Shown here: in pieces, positions 1 to 5,100 of the stretch
Position numbering within the stretch: the stretch's first letter is position 1
Layout of the letters: the number at the start of each line of letters is the position of its first letter
Assembly (NCBI GenBank): GCA_031289895.1
Contig: JAITOP010000019.1
Coordinates: 1-5,161, forward strand
Length of the DNA: 5,161 nt
Origin: Prevotellaceae bacterium
Lineage (GTDB): Bacteria; Bacteroidota; Bacteroidia; Bacteroidales; UBA932
Direction of reading: 5' to 3'
Translations under genes and position numbers: made by a program
The notes under the pieces: model-generated
What the model saw: the letters and a program-made list of their open reading frames with translations, nothing else
Databases searched by the model: none
Told to the model about the DNA's origin: nothing

Positions 1-680
1 TGCAGCGTGGCGGCGTGGCTGAGGCAAAATGCGAGGTAGGTTATTGCGATGTTTTGCGCAAGAAATTGTTGTTCGTAAAAGGTTTTTATTGATAAAATTT
101 CGTCGGCGCGGTGGCTGCCGTAAATGTTGTTGTTGGCTTCTGTTATTTTCAGGTTGTTTTGTTTGGCAAGGGCAAGCGTGTATTCGTGCAAAAAACGGCT
201 GTCGGTTTTTAAGTGTATCGTTCCGTTGTTGGTCAAAAATTGTTTGTATCGGTTTAGGAACATCACGCCTGTCAATCGTTTTCTGTCGCGTTTTAGTTGA
301 GGGTCGGCAAAGGTTATCCATATTTCTGCAATTTCGTTTTCGGCAAAAAAAGATGTTATAAAGTCGATGCGGGTGCGGATAAATGCAACGTTTGCAAGTT
401 TGTTTTCGTGAGCAAATTTAGCACCTTTCCACAAGCGTGCGCCTTTAATATCAATACCTATAAAATTTTTATCGGGAAATTTTTGCGATAGCGCTATTGT
501 ATATTCGCCTTTTCCGCAGCCGAGTTCGAGAATTATAGGATTATTGTTGGCGAAAACTTCGGTGTTCCATTTTCCTTTCAATTTGTAATCTTTATCGAAA
601 AACTCATCAAGCGCAGGCTGATAAAGGGATGTAAATGTGGTGTTTTCGTTGAATTTTCGTTGTTTATCTTTTCCGCTCAT
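1..680 (-). CDS. trmB: tRNA (guanine-N7-)-methyltransferase TrmB, 3' end cut by window edge
   Basis: TrmB transfers a methyl group from S-adenosylmethionine to N7 of guanine 46 in the variable loop of many tRNAs; it is cytosolic. The ATG at 678-680 opens a frame that stays free of stops for 226 codons to the window edge. SAM-binding motif I is LELGCGKGEY (residues 51-60), followed by the acidic strand end FIGIDIKGARLW (73-84). The family's active-site segment is TFADPQLKRDRKRLT (123-137), and HLKTDSRFLHEYT (156-168) is a further conserved TrmB block. The usual FPDP reads FADP here (Ala125). The C-terminal block SIKTFYEQQFL...ITYLAF (198-218) is present, so probably only a few residues are missing. 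The frame begins with polar residues, as in relatives, and no upstream in-frame ATG competes. It lies 406 bp downstream of gldH across repeat DNA, so it probably has its own promoter, though I found no clear one. Identity is secure from the motifs. Confidence 0.95.
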   Translation of the reverse strand, partial: MSGKDKQRKFNENTTFTSLYQPALDEFFDKDYKLKGKWNTEVFANNNPIILELGCGKGEYTIALSQKFPDKNFIGIDIKGARLWKGAKFAHENKLANVAFIRTRIDFITSFFAENEIAEIWITFADPQLKRDRKRLTGVMFLNRYKQFLTNNGTIHLKTDSRFLHEYTLALAKQNNLKITEANNNIYGSHRADEILSIKTFYEQQFLAQNIAITYLAFCLSHAATL

Positions 681-714
681 TTTTATTAAGTTTATAAAAC
701 ATTTAGTAACAAAA

Positions 715-886
715 AATAAATAATCTATAAAAGATGGAATGAATCCGAAGGATTCAAATATTTATAGAAAACGAATGTCCACACCACATACGACCCCTAA
801 CGGGGTCGAACAATGGGGATATTTGTATTTCTACCAACATACAATTCCTAACGGGATTTTTTGTCATCTTTTATAATTTGTTTATT
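715..886. repeat. 172-bp fold-back element with imperfect terminal inverted repeats and three internal hairpins
   Basis: The ends 715-736 and 865-886 are inverted repeats matching at 19 of 22 positions, with the inner 11 (TATAAAAGATG and CATCTTTTATA) perfect. Between them are three hairpins: TGAATCC-GAA-GGATTCA at 740-756, CGACCCC-TAAC-GGGGTCG at 791-808, and AATTCC-TAAC-GGGATT at 843-858 with one G-T pair. A weaker inner inverted pair surrounds the central hairpin: TATAGAAA near 763-770 against TTTCTACC at 828-835. There is no coding frame. The form suggests a REP-like or MITE-like non-autonomous element, or a structured RNA. The hairpins do not look like terminators for the minus-strand genes, because no T-run follows them in that direction. 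I see no target-site duplication at the ends. Confidence 0.7.
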
Positions 887-897
887 TATCATCATTT

Positions 898-913
898 AAT
901 CCATAACAGGATT
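898..913. repeat. Fourth hairpin related to those in the fold-back element
   Basis: AATCC (898-902) and GGATT (909-913) form a perfect 5-bp stem around ATAACA. The design matches the hairpin at 843-858: an AATNCC-type stem, a loop containing TAAC, then a T-run on the plus strand. The preceding bases (ATCATTT) also follow the terminal repeat directly, so this may be a degenerate tandem copy of one hairpin unit just outside the inverted repeat. Confidence 0.45.
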
Positions 914-945
914 TTCCATGTTTCTTTGTGTAATTTTCTCATTAT

Positions 946-1090
946 CATATTAATACATTATCAAATTATCAAATTATCAAATTAACATATTAGCACATTA
1001 TCAAATTAACATATTAGCACATTATCAAATTAACATATTAACACATTATCATATTAACACATTAATCACATTAGCAAATTATCACATTAT
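946..1090. repeat. Tandem array of 18 octamers, consensus CANATTAN
   Basis: Eighteen 8-bp units run without a break except for one extra T at 1066. Units are variants of CAAATTAT, CATATTAG, CACATTAT and CAAATTAA (the second unit begins TA). Positions 978-1049 show a higher-order 24-bp period: CAAATTAA, CATATTAG/A, CACATTAT, three times. The last unit (1083-1090) contains the gldH stop codon at 1087-1089. From memory, similar arrays of CACATTA/CAAATTA words are common between Bacteroidota genes. The likely origin is slippage or unit duplication; no function is visible. Confidence 0.9.
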
Positions 1091-1566
1091 AAAACCGGTC
1101 GTATTTCAATACCTACATCGCTTATTCCGTTCAGAATATCGTTGCGCATACCTTGTTGTATGGTGAAAGTATATTCGCCTTGATTTGCAAATTTCACATT
1201 TCGGCGATATAAAAAATCGTTTTCCCAAATGCGCGAAACGCTTTTGCCTGTCCAGCGTCCGTAGTCGTCGGCAATGGGTAGGTTTAGTGTATCAACGATG
1301 GTATTTCCGAGCGGCGACGTGGTTTGCACAAACACAAAAAGGTTTTGCAGCGGATAATCGTTTGTATTGCGAATGTTTATATAAATGTCAAAATCGTTGA
1401 TGGTATCAACAATCGGCGCTACGAATTGCACTATGCTGTCTTTGCCCCAGCCTTCGGGCGCAATTCGTTTGCCTTTCCGATAAACGCTGGTGTCGGTGCA
1501 TGATGCAAGTGCAATAAATATGCACAAAATTGCAAATAATTTGGTTTTAGTTATTTGTATTTTCAT
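1087..1566 (-). CDS. gldH: GldH-family lipoprotein (gliding motility / type IX secretion associated)
   Basis: The product is a 159-residue predicted lipoprotein. In Flavobacterium, GldH is one of the envelope lipoproteins needed for gliding, and the gld set overlaps the type IX secretion machinery; non-gliding Bacteroidota also keep gldH, so motility is not implied. The signal peptide is basic (MKIQITKTK), then hydrophobic (LFAILCIFIA), with lipobox L20-A-S-C23 placing the lipidated cysteine at 23. Family features follow: GWGKDS (39-44), DFDIYINIRNTNDYPLQNLF (58-77), DTLN...DDYGRWTG (92-107), and GEYTFTIQQGMRNDILNGISDVGIEI (split as 130-141 and 142-155). I chose the ATG at 1564-1566, not the in-frame upstream ATG at 1636-1638, because the longer form would put 24 very basic residues before the signal peptide and overlap ricT by 92 nt. 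With this start the overlap with ricT is 20 nt, indicating co-transcription. It is the last gene of the holB-ricT-gldH unit, and its stop lies in the octamer array. Confidence 0.9.
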   Translation of the reverse strand: MKIQITKTKLFAILCIFIALASCTDTSVYRKGKRIAPEGWGKDSIVQFVAPIVDTINDFDIYINIRNTNDYPLQNLFVFVQTTSPLGNTIVDTLNLPIADDYGRWTGKSVSRIWENDFLYRRNVKFANQGEYTFTIQQGMRNDILNGISDVGIEIRPVL

Positions 1567-2809
1567 TTTGCCGTCTTTTCCATCTTTTGTTTTTCTTGTT
1601 CTGCGATTTACTTGTTTTGTCGCCTTGTGTGTTTTCAACGTTTTCGGCGGGTTTTGCTATTTTATTGTTTTGTTGATTATTTGTATTATTATTTACTTTG
1701 ATGTTTCTGCCTTTACTGTCGAATCGTGTAATACTGTCTTCGCCAACGATGTGTGTTACTGGTTGTTGTTTGAGCGATTTGTCGGGTTGCGTATCTTCAA
1801 GTTTTTCTATTCTTATTCCTCTGCGATTAAGTTCCAGCATTTGTTTTACACGTTCTACGGGAACGCCTGTAATTGTTCCTGCGCCTTCGGGACCATACGA
1901 AAAATACATTATTCTTTTCAAAACATCTGTTTTTACAAGATAAGCATTGCCGTCAATAAGTTCGAGCGGGGCGTTTATTCGCGGAATGTCTTTTTGCGCT
2001 TCAAGATACACGCCTAATTCGTAATTTAGGCAACATTTAAGTTTACAACATTGTCCTGCAAGTTTTTGCGGGTTTGGCGATAGTTCCTGATAGCGAGCCG
2101 CACCGGTTGTAACCGTAACAAACGAGCCAAGCCATTGAGCGCAGCAAAGTTCGCGTCCGCAGGGTCCGATTCCGCCGATAAGTCCGGCTTCCTGACGCGC
2201 TCCTATTTGTTTCATTTCTATGCGAATATGGAAATTTTCGGCAAGTACTTTTATCAGTTCGCGAAAATCTACGCGCTCGTCGGCAATGTAATAGAATATT
2301 GCTTTTGTTTTGTCGCCTTGATATTCTACATCGCCTATTTTCATGCTCAAATTAAGTTTTGCAGCAAGCTGGCGCGATTTTATCATTGTTGTATGTTCGT
2401 GTGAAATAGCGTCTTGCCATTTTTCGATGTCGGAGGTGCGTGCTTTGCGGTAGATTTTTTTAAATTCGTAGCGTGCAGGGTCGATTCCTCGTTTTTTTAT
2501 TTGGCGTTTCACTAAATTTCCGCACAGCGAAACAATTCCAATATCGTGTCCTGATGTGGCTTCAACGGCAACAATATCTCCTTTTCTAAGGTTCATATTA
2601 CTTTCGTTGATATAAAAATTTTTGCGTGTATTTTTAAATTGTACCTCAACAATATTTGTCTCATTTTTATCATAAATATCGTCAAGCCAATCGAATGTAG
2701 AAAATTTTTGACCGCTTGTATTTACACAGGCTTTACATTCGCCTTGGTCTTTACAACAAATTTTACATCCGCGTAATTTATATTCTATATCTTTTTCGTT
2801 ATCTTTCAT
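1547..2809 (-). CDS. ricT: RicT/YaaT-like PSP1-domain protein with cysteine-rich N-terminus
   Basis: This 420-residue protein belongs to the PSP1 C-terminal domain family. In Bacillus subtilis, RicT (YaaT) works with RicA and RicF in a complex that carries [4Fe-4S] clusters and affects RNA processing and development; the role in Bacteroidota is not established. An N-terminal cysteine cluster, CKICCKDQGECKAC (Cys15, 18, 19, 25, 28), precedes FDWL. The PSP1 core starts at VEVQFKNTRK (54-63) and GDIVAVEATSGHDIG (77-91). The RicT signature follows: DERVDFRELIKVLAE (177-191), RIEMKQIGARQEAG (196-209), and GGIGPCGRELCC (212-223) with Cys217, 222 and 223. NPQKLAGQCCKLKCCLNYE (246-264) carries Cys254, 255, 259 and 260. 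The tail from about 370 is rich in Asn, Gln and Lys and looks disordered. I chose the ATG at 2807-2809; a TTG at 2834-2836, adding nine residues just after the holB stop, is possible but less likely. The gene sits between holB and gldH, an order I recall from other Bacteroidota. Confidence 0.9.
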   Translation of the reverse strand: MKDNEKDIEYKLRGCKICCKDQGECKACVNTSGQKFSTFDWLDDIYDKNETNIVEVQFKNTRKNFYINESNMNLRKGDIVAVEATSGHDIGIVSLCGNLVKRQIKKRGIDPARYEFKKIYRKARTSDIEKWQDAISHEHTTMIKSRQLAAKLNLSMKIGDVEYQGDKTKAIFYYIADERVDFRELIKVLAENFHIRIEMKQIGARQEAGLIGGIGPCGRELCCAQWLGSFVTVTTGAARYQELSPNPQKLAGQCCKLKCCLNYELGVYLEAQKDIPRINAPLELIDGNAYLVKTDVLKRIMYFSYGPEGAGTITGVPVERVKQMLELNRRGIRIEKLEDTQPDKSLKQQPVTHIVGEDSITRFDSKGRNIKVNNNTNNQQNNKIAKPAENVENTQGDKTSKSQNKKNKRWKRRQNENTNN

Positions 2810-2839
2810 TTTATTTAATTTTTCACAAAAATACAAAAA

Positions 2840-3970
2840 TTATAGTTTTCTAAGCAATTGTGTGAATATTATTCCCAAATCGCTGAATATTATTTTTTGA
2901 TTTCCGTTGTGTTCGATATGTAATAAGGCAAGATTTATTGCCGAATAAATTTTTTCTACGTTATTTGGCGTAATAAACCGTGAAAATTTTTGAGAGAAAT
3001 CTTTTTCTTTATCAATTGAATAAACAATATTTTGCATTTGGCGGTTAAGAATAAAATTTTCGCGAATCATTTGTTGTGAATAATACAAAAAACTTTTTTG
3101 CTGTTCGCGACCTAATTGCGCCATTTCTTCCGCCCAATCAAGCAAATCCGGAAAGTTTTGCTCGTATGCAAATCGCATCATTAGTTTAAATTTGTCGAAA
3201 AAATCCTGTTCGGCTTCGTGGCGGTCGTGAATTTTTATTGCTTTCAGCACATCGCCGGTAGCAAGGCGGGTCAACACCTGCGTTTCGTTTGGCGATAAAT
3301 CGTATTTATCTGTCAGCATTTGTTGTATAGACTGCTCGTCAACAGGCGGAATTCTAATTAGATGCGTGCGCGAAAGTATTGTTTTTATTATTTGTTCGAT
3401 ATTTTTTGAAACGAGCAAAAACAATGTATTTGGCGGCGGTTCTTCTATTAATTTCAAAAGTTTGTTGGCGGCGGTTGTATTCATTCGTTCGGGCATCCAT
3501 ATCAGCATGAATTTATAATCGGCTTCGTAGGGTTTAAAGTTCATTTTCTGCTGAATAGCCTCGGCATCTAACTTGCCGATATTGCCTTGTTTATTTTCGA
3601 TACCAACAAATTCGTACCAAGTGCGCTCTCCAAAATATGGAAAACGTATAACCATTTCGCGCCATTGCGAAATAAAATTATCGCTTATTGCATCTTTTTT
3701 AACCTTACTTGTGGTGTTCACCGGAAAAACAAAGTGCATATCGGGATGCACAAGTTTTTGAAATTTTATGCACGATTTGCAATGTCCGCACGAGTCGTCG
3801 GCTTGCTTGTCGTGGCAACAGATATATTGTGCGTAAGCAATAGCCAACGCCAAATTTCCGCTACCCTCAGCACCAACAAATAGCTGAGCATGACTGATAC
3901 GCTTGTCGCTTACCGTCTGTATCAGCTGCCGCTTTAATTCGTGTTGTCCTATAATTTCTTTAAAAAGCAT
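2840..3970 (-). CDS. holB: DNA polymerase III delta-prime subunit (clamp loader)
   Basis: Delta-prime is the stator subunit of the clamp loader that places the sliding clamp on primed DNA during replication. The 376-residue product shows the AAA+ clamp-loader fold: start LFKEIIGQHELK (2-13), SHAQLFVGAEGSGNLALA (26-43), and a zinc module C52-x8-C61-x2-C64-x2-C67, the same spacing as in E. coli delta-prime. HPD is at 75-77, and the long block ERMNTTAANKLLKLIEEPPP (161-180) is followed by TLFLLVS and ILSRTHLIRIPP (198-209). The P-loop is broken: lysine and serine/threonine are replaced by Asn39 and Leu40, as expected for a subunit that does not bind ATP; this separates it from the tau/gamma subunit DnaX. 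The SRC motif reads SRT (200-202), so its arginine finger is kept. Helical C-terminal half from about 215. The ATG at 3968-3970 fits the family start. First gene of the unit; its stop lies 30 nt before the chosen ricT start. Confidence 0.95.
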   Translation of the reverse strand: MLFKEIIGQHELKRQLIQTVSDKRISHAQLFVGAEGSGNLALAIAYAQYICCHDKQADDSCGHCKSCIKFQKLVHPDMHFVFPVNTTSKVKKDAISDNFISQWREMVIRFPYFGERTWYEFVGIENKQGNIGKLDAEAIQQKMNFKPYEADYKFMLIWMPERMNTTAANKLLKLIEEPPPNTLFLLVSKNIEQIIKTILSRTHLIRIPPVDEQSIQQMLTDKYDLSPNETQVLTRLATGDVLKAIKIHDRHEAEQDFFDKFKLMMRFAYEQNFPDLLDWAEEMAQLGREQQKSFLYYSQQMIRENFILNRQMQNIVYSIDKEKDFSQKFSRFITPNNVEKIYSAINLALLHIEHNGNQKIIFSDLGIIFTQLLRKL

Positions 3971-3974
3971 ATAG

Positions 3975-3982
3975 CAAAGGTA
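3975..3982 (-). promoter_or_regulatory. Putative Bacteroidota -7 box upstream of holB
   Basis: Read on the minus strand, TACCTTTG matches the Bacteroidota -7 consensus TAnnTTTG exactly. It ends four bases before the holB ATG, so transcription would start at or within a base or two of the start codon, giving a leaderless or nearly leaderless message. No good TTTG -33 box lies 19-21 bases upstream; that stretch is AATT-rich repeat. Moderate support only. Confidence 0.45.
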
Positions 3983-3989
3983 TAAATAA

Positions 3990-4017
3990 AATTAAGAATT
4001 AAAAATTAAGAATTAAA
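3990..4017. repeat. Two perfect copies of a 14-mer, AATTAAGAATTAAA
   Basis: AATTAAGAATTAAA occurs at 3990-4003 and 4004-4017 with no gap, directly upstream of the putative holB promoter. The first 12 bases also occur at 5101-5112, where they again lead into the diverged repeat described separately. This AT word is probably a simple-sequence spacer. Confidence 0.75.
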
Positions 4018-4067
4018 AATTGTGCCTAATAGCACGTGATTGCGAAGAGGAACGACTAAACAATCCG
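4004..4067. repeat. Diverged interspersed repeat, copy 1
   Basis: The order of words here is AATTAAGAATTA, then AATAGCA (4028-4034), ATTGCGA (4039-4045), ACGA (4052-4055) and CAATCCG (4061-4067). The same words in the same order and nearly the same spacing occur at 5101-5161. Inside are a GTGC/GCAC stem around CTAATA (4022-4035) and GATTG/CAATC (4038-4042 with 4061-4065), so the segment can fold. It resembles the short ATTGCGAGG...GAAGCAATC repeats found in many bacterial genomes, which I recall only in general terms. No coding potential. Confidence 0.5.
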
Positions 4068-4095
4068 AAAACACAATTCACAATTACGATTTTTC

Positions 4096-4195
4096 TTGTT
4101 GATTTGTTTAGTTGCTTTTTGTTGATTTGAAAAAACTTTACGAACTTTCTAACTTTAAAAACTTTACAACTTTAAAAACTTATTTCTAACTTTGC
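4096..4195. repeat. Short direct repeats: TTGTTGATTTG twice, then seven AACTT-headed units
   Basis: TTGTTGATTTG occurs at 4096-4106 and 4119-4129. Next come units beginning AACTT at 4134, 4143, 4151, 4160, 4168, 4177 and 4188, spaced 9, 8, 9, 8, 9 and 11 bases. The best pair is AACTTTAAAAACTT at 4151-4164 and 4168-4181, a 17-bp period. This fills the middle of the divergent region between holB and the HU-family gene. No gene, tRNA or clear promoter is visible in it. Confidence 0.65.
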
Positions 4196-4247
4196 AACCT
4201 CATTTTTACCATCATTTCCTAATTTTTTAACACTCCGCACAAAAATT

Positions 4248-4406
4248 TTTGTCCTATAATTTACATTATGTTTAGTTTGGGCGCAAATTTAACTTCTTTT
4301 TCAATATCTTACAAATTTAGCAATGTCATTTTTTAAAGTTAAAAAGTGTTTAATGTTTTGATTTTATTTAATTTAAAACTTAACATAATGTAAATTATAG
4401 GACAAA
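4248..4406. repeat. 159-bp segment bounded by 31-bp inverted repeats (30 of 31 match)
   Basis: The left arm 4248-4278 is the reverse complement of the right arm 4376-4406 except for one pair. The outer 25 bases, beginning TTTGTCCTATAATTTACATT, are perfect; then T in the left arm opposes A in the complement of the right, then AGTTT matches again. Each arm has its own small dyad, ATAAT-TTAC-ATTAT (left copy 4256-4269). The 97-bp interior is AT-rich, has a TTTTTAA-AG-TTAAAAA palindrome at 4330-4345 and has no coding frame. It ends 89 bp before the HU-family start codon. It could be a MITE-like element or a paired operator for a dimeric regulator. No target-site duplication is visible at the ends. 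Confidence 0.85.
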
Positions 4407-4420
4407 CTGAAAGAAATTAG

Positions 4421-4496
4421 ACTTTAAATATACAATATTACTAAATGAATATGCAAAATTACTAAATAAAATTAAACTTTAAAATATACAAAATTA
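4421..4496 (+). repeat. Direct repeat pair in the leader of the HU-family gene
   Basis: ACTTTAAATATACAATATTA (4421-4440) is repeated at 4476-4496 with one extra A and one substitution; the second copy ends on the A of the start codon. Between them ATTACTAAAT occurs at 4437-4446 and 4458-4467, 21 bp apart. No exact TAnnTTTG box occurs here. The repeats may be regulatory sites or a duplicated leader. Confidence 0.5.
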
Positions 4497-4894
4497 TGGC
4501 AATATTTTACAACAAAATCGAGCGCGGCAATCCTATGGATACGCAAGCTCCTAAAAAATGGTACGCAGTACTTAAAAACGTTGGTATGATTGGCGAAAAA
4601 GAAGTTGCAAAACTCGTATCCGACGAAACCACCATCAACCGCAAAGAGGCAGAAATGGCATTAGACCAATTCGAAAAGATTATGGTGCGTCTGTTGCTCG
4701 ATGGACACAGCGTTCAGTTAGGCGATTTGGGTTCGTTTTACCTCACTTGCAACAGCGAAGGCGTAGCCACCAAAGAAGAACTGACGGCAACGAATATCAA
4801 AAACCTAAACATTAGGTTTACTCCCGGCAAAGAAGTGAAAGAGGCAATTCAGCATGCAACTTTCAAAGATTTGGAAACGCTGGCTAAAAAGTAA
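4496..4894 (+). CDS. HU/IHF-family DNA-binding protein, HU-related Bacteroidota type
   Basis: The product is a 132-residue histone-like DNA-binding protein, expected to bind as a dimer to the nucleoid. It is longer than classical HU (about 90 residues) because of the N-terminal extension MAIFYNKIERGNPMDTQAPKKWYA, which is typical of the Bacteroidota HU-related family and supports the ATG at 4496-4498 over the internal Met14. The helical dimerisation region covers about 30-70 (GEKEVAKLVSDETTINRKEA, then MALDQFEKIMVRLL). The turn VQLGDLGSFYLT (73-84) matches the HU GxFGxF region, and IRFTPGKEVKEAI (106-118) is the conserved end of the fold. The DNA-contacting arm (about 85-105) lacks the classical R-x-[GA]-R-N-P signature, as expected for this subfamily. 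It is transcribed away from holB and is the only plus-strand gene here. Its stop codon forms the first three bases of the repeat array that follows. It may bind broadly; no specific target can be inferred. No gene symbol is assigned, because these paralogues are many. Confidence 0.9.
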   Translation: MAIFYNKIERGNPMDTQAPKKWYAVLKNVGMIGEKEVAKLVSDETTINRKEAEMALDQFEKIMVRLLLDGHSVQLGDLGSFYLTCNSEGVATKEELTATNIKNLNIRFTPGKEVKEAIQHATFKDLETLAKK

Positions 4895-5090
4895 TATTCA
4901 ATGCGGCGACAATGAATATTCAATGAAACGGCAATGAATATTCAATGATACCACAACTGAATATTCAACGCGGCAACAATGAATATTCAATGAAACGGCA
5001 ACGAATATTCAATGATACCATAACTGAATATTCAACGCGGCAACAATGAATATTCAATGAAACGGCAATGAATATTCAATGAAACGATAA
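4892..5090. repeat. Array of nine 21-23-bp repeats centred on the palindrome TGAATATTCA
   Basis: Unit starts are 4892, 4914, 4936, 4959, 4981, 5003, 5026, 5048 and 5070. Each begins GAATATTCAAYG (TAATATTCAATG in the first) and continues with one of three tails: A, CGGCAACAAT; B, AAACGGCAAT; C, ATACCACAACT. The order is A-B-C-A-B-C-A-B-B', so the higher-order period is 67 bp (22+22+23). The core GAATATTC is its own reverse complement and usually extends to TGAATATTCA. The 22-bp spacing is close to two helical turns, so the palindromes lie on nearly the same face of the DNA. Tails are conserved, so this is not a CRISPR array. Frames through it hold frequent stops on the plus strand. Confidence 0.92.
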
Positions 5091-5100
5091 GAAATGGAAG

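Noticed and set aside
29..491. Two open frames on the plus strand opposite trmB
   Set aside because: They are shadows of the trmB frame, with low-complexity Phe/Cys/Arg-rich translations and no family resemblance.
728..738. Shared word AAAAGATGGAA in the fold-back element and just upstream of the gldH start on the minus strand
   Set aside because: Eleven bases in AT-rich DNA; the second copy lies within ricT coding sequence, so it is most likely chance.
843..864. Rho-independent terminator
   Set aside because: The hairpin with its T-run is oriented for plus-strand transcription, but no plus-strand gene lies upstream of it in the window. For the minus-strand genes it is in the wrong orientation.
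1567..1638. Longer gldH starting at the ATG at 1636-1638
   Set aside because: It adds 24 basic residues before a complete lipoprotein signal peptide and deepens the overlap with ricT to 92 nt.
1490..2404. Plus-strand open frames opposite ricT and gldH
   Set aside because: They are antisense shadows of two well-identified genes; their hydrophobic translations mirror Lys/Asn-rich coding DNA.
2810..2836. TTG start for ricT, adding nine residues
   Set aside because: TTG starts are uncommon in this group, the added residues show no family similarity, and the ATG at 2807-2809 gives the usual N-terminus. It is not fully excluded.
4892..5090. CRISPR array
   Set aside because: The intervals are 10-11 bp and fall into three repeated types; true spacers are about 26-40 bp and unique. 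No cas gene is present.
4892..5090. Repeat protein encoded on the minus strand through the palindrome array
   Set aside because: The frame is set by the repeat unit, has no clear start context, and changes phase with the 22/23-bp unit lengths.
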